From the NCBI GenBank assembly GCA_900318335.1, contig ONKF01000016.1, positions 1 to 64,000 of the forward strand: 64,000 nucleotides of DNA. Reading direction: 5' to 3'. The translations under genes and the position numbers were made by a program. Under the pieces are notes generated by a model that was not told the DNA's origin, made no database searches, and worked only from the letters and a program-made list of their open reading frames with translations. Of this stretch, positions 26,201 through 33,653 are shown piece after piece (position 1 is the stretch's first letter; each line of letters begins with the position of its first letter). The stretch comes from an uncultured Prevotellaceae bacterium (GTDB taxonomy: Bacteria > Bacteroidota > Bacteroidia > Bacteroidales > Muribaculaceae).

Positions 26201-27615
26201 AAGTTGCTCCAAACACGTTGACCTTTACTGATGTGATCATTGGAAGGAGCCAAGAACAGACGGTAACTGTGACCAACACGGGCAACATGCCCTTCACGCC
26301 AGTGATTGACACGACTAACCTTCCTGCTGAATTTACTGTGACTGGTGGTGACGTTGTTGCAGTTGGCGGAAGCCTTGGCCTGACGGTGACCTACACTCCG
26401 ACCGATGAAGGTCCCCACAACGGTTCGTTCACCGTGACCATAGGTGATGCGACCTACACTGTGACTGTAACCGGAAATGGTATCGTTGTCAACAGCACGC
26501 TGTTCAGTAATGAGGTGATGGTGCCTGTTTACAAGAGCGATATCAGGGCCAATGGTGACACTTACATCTTTGCAGAGAGCGACGTGCTCGGTGACATTGA
26601 TATGAACCTTGAGTATCCCGCCAATTCCAGCAGCATCGAGGTTCTCGCCAAGGCCGATGAGCCAATCTTGCGTTACGATCTGCATCACAAAATCGGTGAA
26701 GACGGCAACTGGACTTATCCCGATGGTGCAGCCGTGGCCACCGCTACCCACAACGGCAACTCCTATGTCGTGAATAGTGAGACGTTCACCTTCCCGCAGG
26801 ATGCTACCGAGATGTGGATTTCGATGAACGACAGTCAGCTCAACAACGCGACCGAGGTGACCTACTACGTTCCCGTAACCGTTGCCAATGGCAAAGTGAC
26901 TACCGGTGAGCCTAATACTTACGGTGCACCCTTCGCCCAGAGCCAGCTCGATCCCGTCTCGATCGAAGTCAGGGTGGGTGGTGTCAAGAGCAGCGTCATC
27001 GACCATTATGGCAACCATACCGGTGAATGGGAAGGTCCCAATGGTGTCAACTATTGCGTTTACATGCCCGTTGTCACTGTATTGTGCCAGCAATTGAATG
27101 GAACCACCCATGTGCCCTACTTGTATCGTGCATGGCTCCTCGCCAACGATTTCGTCGATTATTACAATTACGCCCACGATCCCCAGGAGGGCTTCTATGG
27201 CACGACCGTTAAACAGATGCCCTATCTGCTGGCCGAGAAGGGAATTGACGACATTGGCGATCCCACCTATGTGACTCTCGGTGAAGCCGGTGATACTTAT
27301 GAGGGCCAAAACACCTTTGGCGCTCCTGTTGACGATCCCGGCATCGTGATTGCCGTACGCGTCTATTACCAGAGGGCCGACGAGCTGTCCGGACACATGC
27401 TGCGTGCCGGCGGCGGATACGGTTTCGGTCAAGGCAGTGGCCGTGGCGACGGCATCCAGACCGGCATCAACGAGCTCATCAACGGCAAGCAAGTGGTTGA
27501 TGTGCAATATGTCAACACCTTAGGCATGCAATCGAGCGAGCCATTTGACGGCGTGAACATCGTGATCACCCGTTACAGCGACGGTTCAACCTCGACTTCC
27601 AAGGTGGTCAAGTAA
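23299..27615 (+). CDS. Large secreted S8 subtilisin-like serine peptidase with T9SS-type C-terminal tail
   Basis: 1438 residues with a signal peptide (to about MSSWSQA) and a propeptide region. The S8 catalytic domain has Asp in GIIDTGIDFQH (about 190), His in DHGTHTSSIAGG (about 239), the oxyanion Asn in ASGNEAG (about 352) and Ser in GTSMATPAVAG (about 613). Several beta-sandwich modules follow. One is an ASH/choice-of-anchor-like repeat, with LTFTDVIIGRSQEQTVTVTN. The final 45 residues (VVDVQYVNTLGMQSSEPFDG, then DGSTSTSKVVK) resemble the type A sorting domain used by T9SS for export and surface attachment. The first two thirds are visibly more AT-rich than the last third, hinting at a mosaic origin. 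Confidence 0.9.
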   Translation: MKTIVNKLRFLLVLGFIALAMSSWSQAVPYINKMSITTQLFLEEMAGNITFDHKALPAKSTSTGVKPLPKPRRPIAAPDTIDGKVYIDATIRVTNNTDIEDLQRLGVIIQCKFDKGLLTAAIPIDMIDDVAAIEGVKRINVSAIMRPLTNRARQTTNVDDVLTHSADAIAAGLPSIFDGSGVILGIIDTGIDFQHKAFTDKNGNTRIKGVYCYDGDNDNVVDWAGSGTLPTTDDNSEDHGTHTSSIAGGSSVIISGSTVTVTDNHANATYGGMAPGADLYLAATRLSMNHILNSFQSMANYANAQNKPLVVNNSWGSAGWYSRNGYSDISDVIEQYFGDSHPNHICLFASGNEAGRGLESGLGGGMYVTGTSSQQHPLGTIVRSNTNVENSNLQYYYGLLANAWTRATDATGIGINIHVINKSTGALFKSYSYSSTVNNSQNNFTLEGLNLSVWVLFDYVGAQQGRHQVAVYTEDYTYTSTYVFAIEVYPIGGSSSIVDIYGGDYTYLISNVNTSNHTWVAGTDDMSVGDECMDSNVISVGSYVTRNGATSTGDISYFSSYATTGSGPTGVQHPWITAPGEVITSAFNHYVSSSNHTVTAGSSNGIYGDMSGTSMATPAVAGIVALWLQAAQQVGKDLTLSDVKNIMAETAIHDQWTNGTNASHFGNGKINALGGIEYILREYAQPMILATPSTITFEGAPGGSYTETVTVGGIDLTGNITATLNDANGVYSINTTSFDSNGGNLVITYSPSSQGTHNATITLSSQGIDPVTVTINGRARIVTDAIVADATNENNTLPVYGTNHNRTQTNQMLYPVTEFTGKGMEGKTIKKITFYPRNGINFRGGSVTVKLANMPANTSGYTSNNPTRKTATFVTVKTLSVPSTAQTNLTEWVFEDLTGDFTYEGGDLLIEVTTTTGTAADTYFYGKSYTNSYPSYYSYIRSGRTTSAGQRFLPKVKFEWDAPFIEGEVAPNTLTFTDVIIGRSQEQTVTVTNTGNMPFTPVIDTTNLPAEFTVTGGDVVAVGGSLGLTVTYTPTDEGPHNGSFTVTIGDATYTVTVTGNGIVVNSTLFSNEVMVPVYKSDIRANGDTYIFAESDVLGDIDMNLEYPANSSSIEVLAKADEPILRYDLHHKIGEDGNWTYPDGAAVATATHNGNSYVVNSETFTFPQDATEMWISMNDSQLNNATEVTYYVPVTVANGKVTTGEPNTYGAPFAQSQLDPVSIEVRVGGVKSSVIDHYGNHTGEWEGPNGVNYCVYMPVVTVLCQQLNGTTHVPYLYRAWLLANDFVDYYNYAHDPQEGFYGTTVKQMPYLLAEKGIDDIGDPTYVTLGEAGDTYEGQNTFGAPVDDPGIVIAVRVYYQRADELSGHMLRAGGGYGFGQGSGRGDGIQTGINELINGKQVVDVQYVNTLGMQSSEPFDGVNIVITRYSDGSTSTSKVVK

Positions 27616-27659
27616 AGAGAAAATCATAATTCACTAAATAACTCTTTGCATTACATTAG

Positions 27660-27696
27660 CGAGGGCCCGCCGATGATGGCGCGCCCTCGTTTTTAT
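27660..27696 (+). terminator. Terminator of the secreted protein-subtilisin operon
   Basis: CGAGGGC (27660-27666) pairs with GCCCTCG (27683-27689) and is followed by TTTTTATT. Confidence 0.8.
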
Positions 27697-27749
27697 TGGC
27701 TCTGACCTCATCAGAGCGGTATAAAACTAATAGAATATCAGGCTGAATA

Positions 27750-28211
27750 TCACTTGTCACGCAACGTGAGGATGTAATAGCGGGATTCTCCCTCAAACCG
27801 CTTGCCGCCCTTGGTCTCCAGGTACCAGGCGGGCTCGTTGTTCCATGTTTCCGATGGCAATTCCCTATCGCCCGCCTTGATGGTCTGGATATATTTCCAG
27901 AGAGGCACAATCTGTTCCTCGCGGTACAGGCCGTCCCAATCGTCATTGACCCACAAGATCTGATCAGGCGCCAACACGGCGACACTGATGCTGTCGGCCT
28001 CACCATAATAGGTGGTCACGCTGTCGCTCTCGACGATGGCATAGCCGCCATAGGAAGACTTGAGGATCTCCTTGTACATGACGACCGACACCGTGTCGCT
28101 GGTCTTGTTGTATAACTTAAAATCCACCGATGACACGGGGTCACACGACACCAGCGACATCGATATCACAGCCAATCCGGCCAGCCACAGCGGCATTTTA
28201 AGATTCTTCAT
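27750..28211 (-). CDS. Small lipoprotein of unknown function
   Basis: I start this protein at the ATG at 28209-28211 (153 residues), not at the longer in-frame start at 28307. A lipoprotein signal begins exactly there (MKNLKMPLWLAGLAVI, lipobox LVSC). The mature part (SVDFKLYNKTSDTVSVVMYK and on) looks beta-rich and soluble, and I do not recognise a family. It stands alone between the subtilisin operon and parE. An envelope location is likely. Confidence 0.7.
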   Translation of the reverse strand: MKNLKMPLWLAGLAVISMSLVSCDPVSSVDFKLYNKTSDTVSVVMYKEILKSSYGGYAIVESDSVTTYYGEADSISVAVLAPDQILWVNDDWDGLYREEQIVPLWKYIQTIKAGDRELPSETWNNEPAWYLETKGGKRFEGESRYYILTLRDK

Positions 28212-28430
28212 GTTACTTATCGCAATGCTTAATTGTTCTTGTATTATTAACGGCGACGGGCCTGATTTCTTGCACAATCGGGGAGATAATTGTGACTCCC
28301 GGGGCATCCAGAGCCTGAGGAGGACGGGTGAAATCGTTAATAAACCTTATAGATGAGGGGCTATGGCGGCAAGTTTGCGGGAAATTTTGTAAATTTGCAG
28401 GTTAAAACGCAGATTTTTTTACTGAAAAGC

Positions 28431-30416
28431 ATGTCACAAGACAAACAGAACAATATACAAGAGCCCGAGGTGAACACGGGCCAACCGCAGCAAGGTAGCG
28501 ACTTCGGCGGATATGACGAGCTGATCACGCTATCGCCTCGCGAGCACATCCGCCTGCGCCCTGGTATGTACATCGGCAAGCTGGGCGACGGCTCGCAGAA
28601 CGATGACGGTATCTACGTCCTCATCAAGGAGGTCATCGACAACAGCATCGACGAGTTCAACACGGGCTACGCCAAGCCGGTCATTGACATCGACGTGGTG
28701 GATGGCATGGTGACCATCCGCGACTACGGCCGCGGCATCCCTCTGGACCAGGTCAAAGCGGCCTCGTCCAAGATGAATACCGGTGCCAAGTATGACACGC
28801 AGACCTACAAGCGCTCCGTCGGCTTGAACGGTGTGGGCATCAAGGCCGTGAACGCCTTGTCCACCGAGTTCTACATCCGCAGCGTGCGCAACGGGCAATG
28901 CTCATCGGTGCTCTTCAACGAGGGCATATCCAAGGAGGAAAGCGGCATCATCCCTGCTGCCGAGGGCGAGGAAAACGGCACACTCGTGCGCTTCAAGCCC
29001 GATGCCACCATATTCAAGAACTATGAGTTCCATGAGGAGATCATCGAGCAGATGGTCAAGAACTACTCCTACCTGAACACGGGTCTCACGCTCACCTTCA
29101 ACGGCAAGAAATACCACTCGCGTAACGGCTTGAGCGACCTGGTGAAGGAAAACATGACCAACGACCCGCTCTACCCCCTGATGCACTTCACCGGTAGCGA
29201 TATCGAGGTGGTCATCACCCATGCGGCACAGCTGGGCGAGGAGTTCTACTCGTTTGTCAACGGCCAGCACACGACCCAGGGCGGAACCCACCAGAGCGCC
29301 TTCCGCGAGGCATTGTCGAGGACCATCAAGGAATTCTACGGCAAGAACTTTGAGTACAGCGACATCCGCAACGGCATCGTCGCCGCCATCAGCATCAAGG
29401 TCGAGGAGCCCGTTTTTGAGTCACAGACCAAGATCAAGTTGGGCAGCAGCATCATGTGGAAGGACGGCCCCACCATCTACAAGTACATCAACGACTTTAT
29501 CAAGAAGGAGCTGGACGACTACCTGCACAAGGCGCCCGAGACCGCCGAGGTGCTGTTGAAGAAAATCCAGGACAACGAGCGTGAGCGCAAAGCCATTGCC
29601 GGCGTGAGCAAGCAGGTGCGTGAAAACGTCAAGAAGGCCGCGTTGCACAACGACAAGCTGCGCGACTGCCGCGTCCACTTCAACGACTCCCGCGCCCCCA
29701 AGGGCAACGACCGCCGCAACGAGAGTTCAATCTTCATCACCGAGGGTCTGAGTGCAAGTGGCTCGATCACCAAGATACGTGACGTGGAGACCCAGGCTGT
29801 GTTCTCGCTGCGAGGTAAGCCGTTGAACACCTTCGGTCTCGACCCCAAGAAGGTCATCACCAACGTCGAGTTCGCGCTGCTGCAAGCCGCTCTCAACATC
29901 GAGGACGGCATCGACGGCCTGCGATACAACAAGGTCATCATCGCCACCGATGCCGATGTCGACGGCATGCACATCCGTCTGCTGCTGTTGACCTATTTCC
30001 TGCAATTCTGCCCCGAGCTCATCAAGACGGGCCACCTGTATATCCTGCAGACGCCCCTCTTCCGTGTGCTCAACAGGAAAGAAGCCAAGCGCAAGAACCG
30101 CTCAACCAAGCGTGAGGCCAAGCCCCAGAAGGTAGAGACCTACTACTGCTATAGTGACGAGGAGCGCCTCGCCGCCCTGAACAAGCTCGGTGACGATGCC
30201 GAGATCACCCGATTCAAAGGATTGGGTGAAATCTCACCCGACGAGTTCAAGGACTTCATCGGTCCCGATATGCGTCTGGACCGTGTGTCGTTGCGCAAGG
30301 AGGACTCGGTGAAGCAGATGCTCGCCTTCTTCATGGGCAAGAACACCATGGAGCGACAGAACTTTATTATTGACAACCTGAAGAACGAGGACGATGAAGA
30401 CATCACAGTGCACTGA
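28431..30416 (+). CDS. parE: DNA topoisomerase IV subunit B
   Basis: 661 residues from the ATG at 28431. The in-frame start at 28353 lies before a TAAATTTG -7 element (28390-28397), so it is unlikely to be transcribed. GHKL ATPase motifs are present ([31 protein letters not shown]), then the transducer and the TOPRIM domain with [20 protein letters not shown] and [12 protein letters not shown] (about 505). The EGLSASGS form, in place of EGDSAGGS, marks the Bacteroidota ParE-type subunit. It decatenates chromosomes together with ParC, which is not in the window. It overlaps coaD by 23 bases if coaD starts at its first ATG. Confidence 0.93.
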   Translation: MSQDKQNNIQEPEVNTGQPQQGSDFGGYDELITLSPREHIRLRPGMYIGKLGDGSQNDDGIYVLIKEVIDNSIDEFNTGYAKPVIDIDVVDGMVTIRDYGRGIPLDQVKAASSKMNTGAKYDTQTYKRSVGLNGVGIKAVNALSTEFYIRSVRNGQCSSVLFNEGISKEESGIIPAAEGEENGTLVRFKPDATIFKNYEFHEEIIEQMVKNYSYLNTGLTLTFNGKKYHSRNGLSDLVKENMTNDPLYPLMHFTGSDIEVVITHAAQLGEEFYSFVNGQHTTQGGTHQSAFREALSRTIKEFYGKNFEYSDIRNGIVAAISIKVEEPVFESQTKIKLGSSIMWKDGPTIYKYINDFIKKELDDYLHKAPETAEVLLKKIQDNERERKAIAGVSKQVRENVKKAALHNDKLRDCRVHFNDSRAPKGNDRRNESSIFITEGLSASGSITKIRDVETQAVFSLRGKPLNTFGLDPKKVITNVEFALLQAALNIEDGIDGLRYNKVIIATDADVDGMHIRLLLLTYFLQFCPELIKTGHLYILQTPLFRVLNRKEAKRKNRSTKREAKPQKVETYYCYSDEERLAALNKLGDDAEITRFKGLGEISPDEFKDFIGPDMRLDRVSLRKEDSVKQMLAFFMGKNTMERQNFIIDNLKNEDDEDITVH

Positions 30417-30906
30417 TCAAGACAACACGTGCGGGTGCCGTGTGGCACTCTTTCCGGGGTCATTCGACCCGTTTACACGTGGCCACGAGTCTATCGTGAG
30501 AAGGGCGTTACCGCTGTTCGACAAGTTTGTCATCGCCATCGGCGTGAATGCCGACAAGCGGTCATTCATGACCATGGAGCAGCGCAAAGCATGGATCGAG
30601 GCCGTCTTTAAGGATGACCCGCGCGTCGAGGTCACTTCCTACACGGGCATGACCGTTGACGTGGCACGCGAGGTGGGCGCTCAGTTCATCGTGCGTGGCG
30701 TCAGGCTCATCCAGGACTTCGAGAACGAGAAGCACCTGGCCGAGGTCAACCGCGACCTGACGGGCATTGAGACCATCCTGCTCTACACCCTGCCCGAGTA
30801 CAGCCACATCAGCAGCAGCATCGTGCGTGAGCTGTACCGTTACGGCCAGGACGTGAGCAAGTATCTCCCCGATGGTGTCGACCTCAAGGAATTAGGAATC
30901 AGTTAG
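30394..30906 (+). CDS. coaD: Phosphopantetheine adenylyltransferase
   Basis: CoaD joins ATP and 4'-phosphopantetheine to form dephospho-CoA, the fourth step of CoA synthesis. Key motifs are [18 protein letters not shown], with the (T/H)xGH nucleotidyl-transferase site, then [14 protein letters not shown], and [13 protein letters not shown] near the end. The first ATG gives 170 residues, about 15 more than usual. A GTG at 30442 would give the standard N-terminus [10 protein letters not shown] and remove the overlap with parE. Which start is used is open. Confidence 0.94.
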   Translation: MKTSQCTDQDNTCGCRVALFPGSFDPFTRGHESIVRRALPLFDKFVIAIGVNADKRSFMTMEQRKAWIEAVFKDDPRVEVTSYTGMTVDVAREVGAQFIVRGVRLIQDFENEKHLAEVNRDLTGIETILLYTLPEYSHISSSIVRELYRYGQDVSKYLPDGVDLKELGIS

Positions 30907-30958
30907 GAATTAGATTCCGGTAACTAATAACTTAAAAACTGACAACTTAAAACTCAAA

Positions 30959-32596
30959 ATGAAAAAGATATTGCTTGCCATCCCCCTGTGCTTGGCATTG
31001 TCACTGACCTCTGCGGCCCAGCGGTCGATGCCCCAGTTGCTCCAGAAACTGCTCAACGCCGAGTATGCCATCAGCAGCCTGTATGTGGACTCCGTCAACG
31101 AGGAAAAACTGGTCGAGGATGCCATCAGAGGCATGCTCGAGAACCTGGACCCCCATTCGTCTTACACCGATGCCAAGGAAACCAAGGAACTGGAAGAGCC
31201 CCTGCAGGGTGAGTTCAGTGGCGTGGGCATACAGTTCAACATGAGCCAGGACACGCTCTATGTCATCCAGACCGTGCCCGGCGGCCCCAGTGAGCGCGTG
31301 GGTGTGCTGGCTGGTGACCGCATCATCTACGTCAACGACACGACCATTGCCGGCGTGAAAATGAAAAACAGCGATATTCAGAAACGCCTGCGTGGCCCCA
31401 AGGGTTCCAAAGTCACCATCCAGGTGAAACGCCCGGGTGTGAAAGAACTGATCACCTTCCGCATCACGCGCGACAACATCCCGCTGCACAGCATCGACGC
31501 CCAGTATATGCTCGACGAGCGCACGGGCTACCTGAGGATCTCACGCTTTGGAGCCAAGACCCATGAGGAAATGATGGAAGCCCTCAAGGAGTTGAGCAAG
31601 CAGGGCATGACCCAACTGGTGATGGACCTGAGCGACAATGGCGGTGGCTACCTGAATGCCGCTATCGACATGTGCAACGAGTTCCTGGACCGTGGACAAC
31701 TCATGGTCTATACCGAGGGTGAGAACAGTCCCCGCAACGAGGCTCATGCCAACGGTTGGGGCGACTATAAGGGCCTGCACATGGTTGTCATGGTCAACCA
31801 GTACTCGGCATCGGCAGCCGAAATTTTTGCTGGTGCCATGCAGGATTGGGACCGTGCCGTGATTGTGGGCCGCAGGACCTTCGGCAAGGGTCTGGTGCAG
31901 CGTCCCATCAAGTTTGAGGACGGCTCAATGATGCGCCTGACCGTTGCCCGCTACTACACACCCAGTGGCCGTTGCATCCAGAAGCCTTACAGCCGCGGTG
32001 ACAAGAAGGCCTATGAGAAAGAACTGCTCGACCGAGCCAACGAGGGCGAGTACTACAGCCTGGACAGCATCCAGTTTAATGATTCGCTGCGCTACACCAC
32101 GTGCCTGAACGGCCGCACCATCTACGGCGGCGGTGGTGTGATGCCCGACGTGTATGTGCCCATCGACACGACCGAGTACACTACCTATTACCGCGACATG
32201 ACGGCCAAGGGCATCATCAACCAGTATGTCATCCAGTATGTGGACAAGAACCGCAAGCAAATCTCCAAGCAATACAAGAAGCTTAAGGACTTTGACGGCG
32301 GTTTCACCGTCACCGACGAGATGATGCGTGACTTCATTGCCATGGGCGAGAAGGACAGCGTGAAATATGATGAGGAGAAATACCGCACCAGCGAGAAATT
32401 GCTTAAGGACATCATCAAGGGACTGATTGCACGCGACATCTATGGCGACCAGAGTGCCTACAGCGTCATCATCAACCACCGCAACCGCGACCTCAAGGCC
32501 GCTTGCGACATCCTTAACGACCGCGAGCGCTACGACCGCATGCTGCGCGAGGGCAACCCCGAGTATGAGCGCCTGGTGAAAAAGCACGACGAGTAA
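30959..32596 (+). CDS. S41 family C-terminal processing peptidase (CtpA/Prc-like)
   Basis: 545 residues with a signal peptide (to LTSAAQR), so it acts in the periplasm. A PDZ domain spans about 85-170 (GEFSGVGIQF, VPGGPSERVGVLAGDRII). The S41 core contains LDLSDNGGGYLNAAID-like strands, the serine motif YSASAAEIFAGA (about 282-293) and the general-base lysine in RTFGKGLVQ (about 309). A C-terminal helical extension follows. These proteases trim or degrade periplasmic proteins from the C-terminus. It may be co-transcribed with coaD 52 bases upstream. The spacer holds AACT-rich repeats. Confidence 0.93.
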   Translation: MKKILLAIPLCLALSLTSAAQRSMPQLLQKLLNAEYAISSLYVDSVNEEKLVEDAIRGMLENLDPHSSYTDAKETKELEEPLQGEFSGVGIQFNMSQDTLYVIQTVPGGPSERVGVLAGDRIIYVNDTTIAGVKMKNSDIQKRLRGPKGSKVTIQVKRPGVKELITFRITRDNIPLHSIDAQYMLDERTGYLRISRFGAKTHEEMMEALKELSKQGMTQLVMDLSDNGGGYLNAAIDMCNEFLDRGQLMVYTEGENSPRNEAHANGWGDYKGLHMVVMVNQYSASAAEIFAGAMQDWDRAVIVGRRTFGKGLVQRPIKFEDGSMMRLTVARYYTPSGRCIQKPYSRGDKKAYEKELLDRANEGEYYSLDSIQFNDSLRYTTCLNGRTIYGGGGVMPDVYVPIDTTEYTTYYRDMTAKGIINQYVIQYVDKNRKQISKQYKKLKDFDGGFTVTDEMMRDFIAMGEKDSVKYDEEKYRTSEKLLKDIIKGLIARDIYGDQSAYSVIINHRNRDLKAACDILNDRERYDRMLREGNPEYERLVKKHDE

Positions 32597-32690
32597 CATC
32601 CACCAGATAGCCCGCACCACATCGTTGGTGCCAAGAAAAACATAAGGCTGACATACGAAAGACAACTCACAGCCATTAAGGCTGCTTCAA

Positions 32691-32747
32691 GGGGACGGTT
32701 CCGTTTGTAACAAAAGAACAATCTTTTGTTGTTAACGGAACCGTCCC
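32691..32747. repeat. Long inverted repeat, REP/MITE-like hairpin
   Basis: GGGGACGGTTCCGTT (32691-32705) faces its exact inverse complement (ending 32747). After three mismatches the arms pair for nine more bases (AACAAAAGA with TCTTTTGTT). The hairpin lies in the 210-base gap between the convergent S41 and PrsW genes. GGGGACGGTTC-type hairpins recur in many genomes as REP-like elements; use as a bidirectional terminator is also possible. Confidence 0.65.
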
Positions 32748-32808
32748 CACGTAATAGTCAAGTGAAGAACTGATCGTATCCTATGTCTTTTTAGTCTTTA
32801 AGGTGACT

Positions 32809-33567
32809 TCACGGCAGGGGTGGCGGCATTACCGGACCGTTGCCGTCATGGTATGGAGGCGGGGGCGGTGTCATGCCGGTCCTGTCCTGTCGCTGCAGTT
32901 CGTCAATGCGGCGCATCGTGCTCCTGTACACACGCCAGATGAGCAACACAAACAGCACATTGATAACCACCGACAAGGCGGGGAAAATGCCCTCGCTGAA
33001 TGCTAATGCGTCATAAATCCAGTGAATCAACACAGGCACAGCCAGCACACAGATGGCCGTGATTGTCGAGCGGTCGCCAAAGTGGCGCTTGCTGTAGAAA
33101 TATCCCATGGCACAGGCAATGGCAAAGTGGGCGGGAACGGCCGTTATGCCACGCATGATACCCGTACCCAGCCAGTTCTCGCTCTGCACCAGATACAGGA
33201 TGTTTTCGGTTCCGGCAAAGCCCAGTCCCACGCAGGCGGCATAGACAATGCCATCAAAGCGCTCGTCATAGAAAGGATTATTGCGCAGGAAGAGCCATAG
33301 CATGAGCAATTTGGCCATTTCCTCGGGCAAGGCCGCGGCAAACAGTGCAGTGCCTACTGCGCCGGCAAACGATCCCAGGTCATACACGAACAACCCGATC
33401 ATGCCCATCAATTGGGTAATCACCAGAGTGACAAACGTCGAGCCCACACCATAGAGGAAAGCCTTGATCAGCATGCGCAACGGCTCCGGGTGCAATGAAT
33501 CCTTCTGATAAATCCACCAACCCAGAATCACCGCAGGGATTAACGCGGTTACAATAATCAGTAACAT
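32809..33567 (-). CDS. PrsW family intramembrane metalloprotease
   Basis: A polytopic membrane protein with the PrsW signatures LPEEMAKLLMLW (metal-binding EExxK), GLGFAGTENILYLV and the His in TAVPAHFAIACAMGYFYSKR. PrsW cleaves anti-sigma factors inside the membrane in Bacillus; the target here is unknown. I place the start at the ATG at 33565-33567 (252 residues). The longer reading from a GTG at 33606 runs through a strong hairpin that looks like the upstream gene's terminator. The acidic, Pro-rich C-terminal tail (TPPPPPYHDGNGPVMPPPLP) is low complexity. Confidence 0.88.
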   Translation of the reverse strand: MLLIIVTALIPAVILGWWIYQKDSLHPEPLRMLIKAFLYGVGSTFVTLVITQLMGMIGLFVYDLGSFAGAVGTALFAAALPEEMAKLLMLWLFLRNNPFYDERFDGIVYAACVGLGFAGTENILYLVQSENWLGTGIMRGITAVPAHFAIACAMGYFYSKRHFGDRSTITAICVLAVPVLIHWIYDALAFSEGIFPALSVVINVLFVLLIWRVYRSTMRRIDELQRQDRTGMTPPPPPYHDGNGPVMPPPLP

Positions 33568-33590
33568 AATGAGTTCACTCTTTTTAAAAT

Positions 33591-33626
33591 GCACCCGATG
33601 AGACACAAGGTGTCATCACCGGGTGC
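33591..33626 (-). terminator. Terminator hairpin after the dockerin-SUMF1 gene
   Basis: On the minus strand GCACCCG (33620-33626) pairs with CGGGTGC (33591-33597), with further pairing of TGA(T)GACAC inside. CATTTT follows. It lies 28 bases after the stop of the upstream minus-strand gene. Confidence 0.65.
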
Positions 33627-33653
33627 TGTGGATCATAATGATTAATTACTTGA

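Noticed and set aside
26110-27507. Minus-strand frame of 465 codons opposite the subtilisin C-terminal part
   Set aside because: Antisense shadow of a confidently identified protein; no domain.
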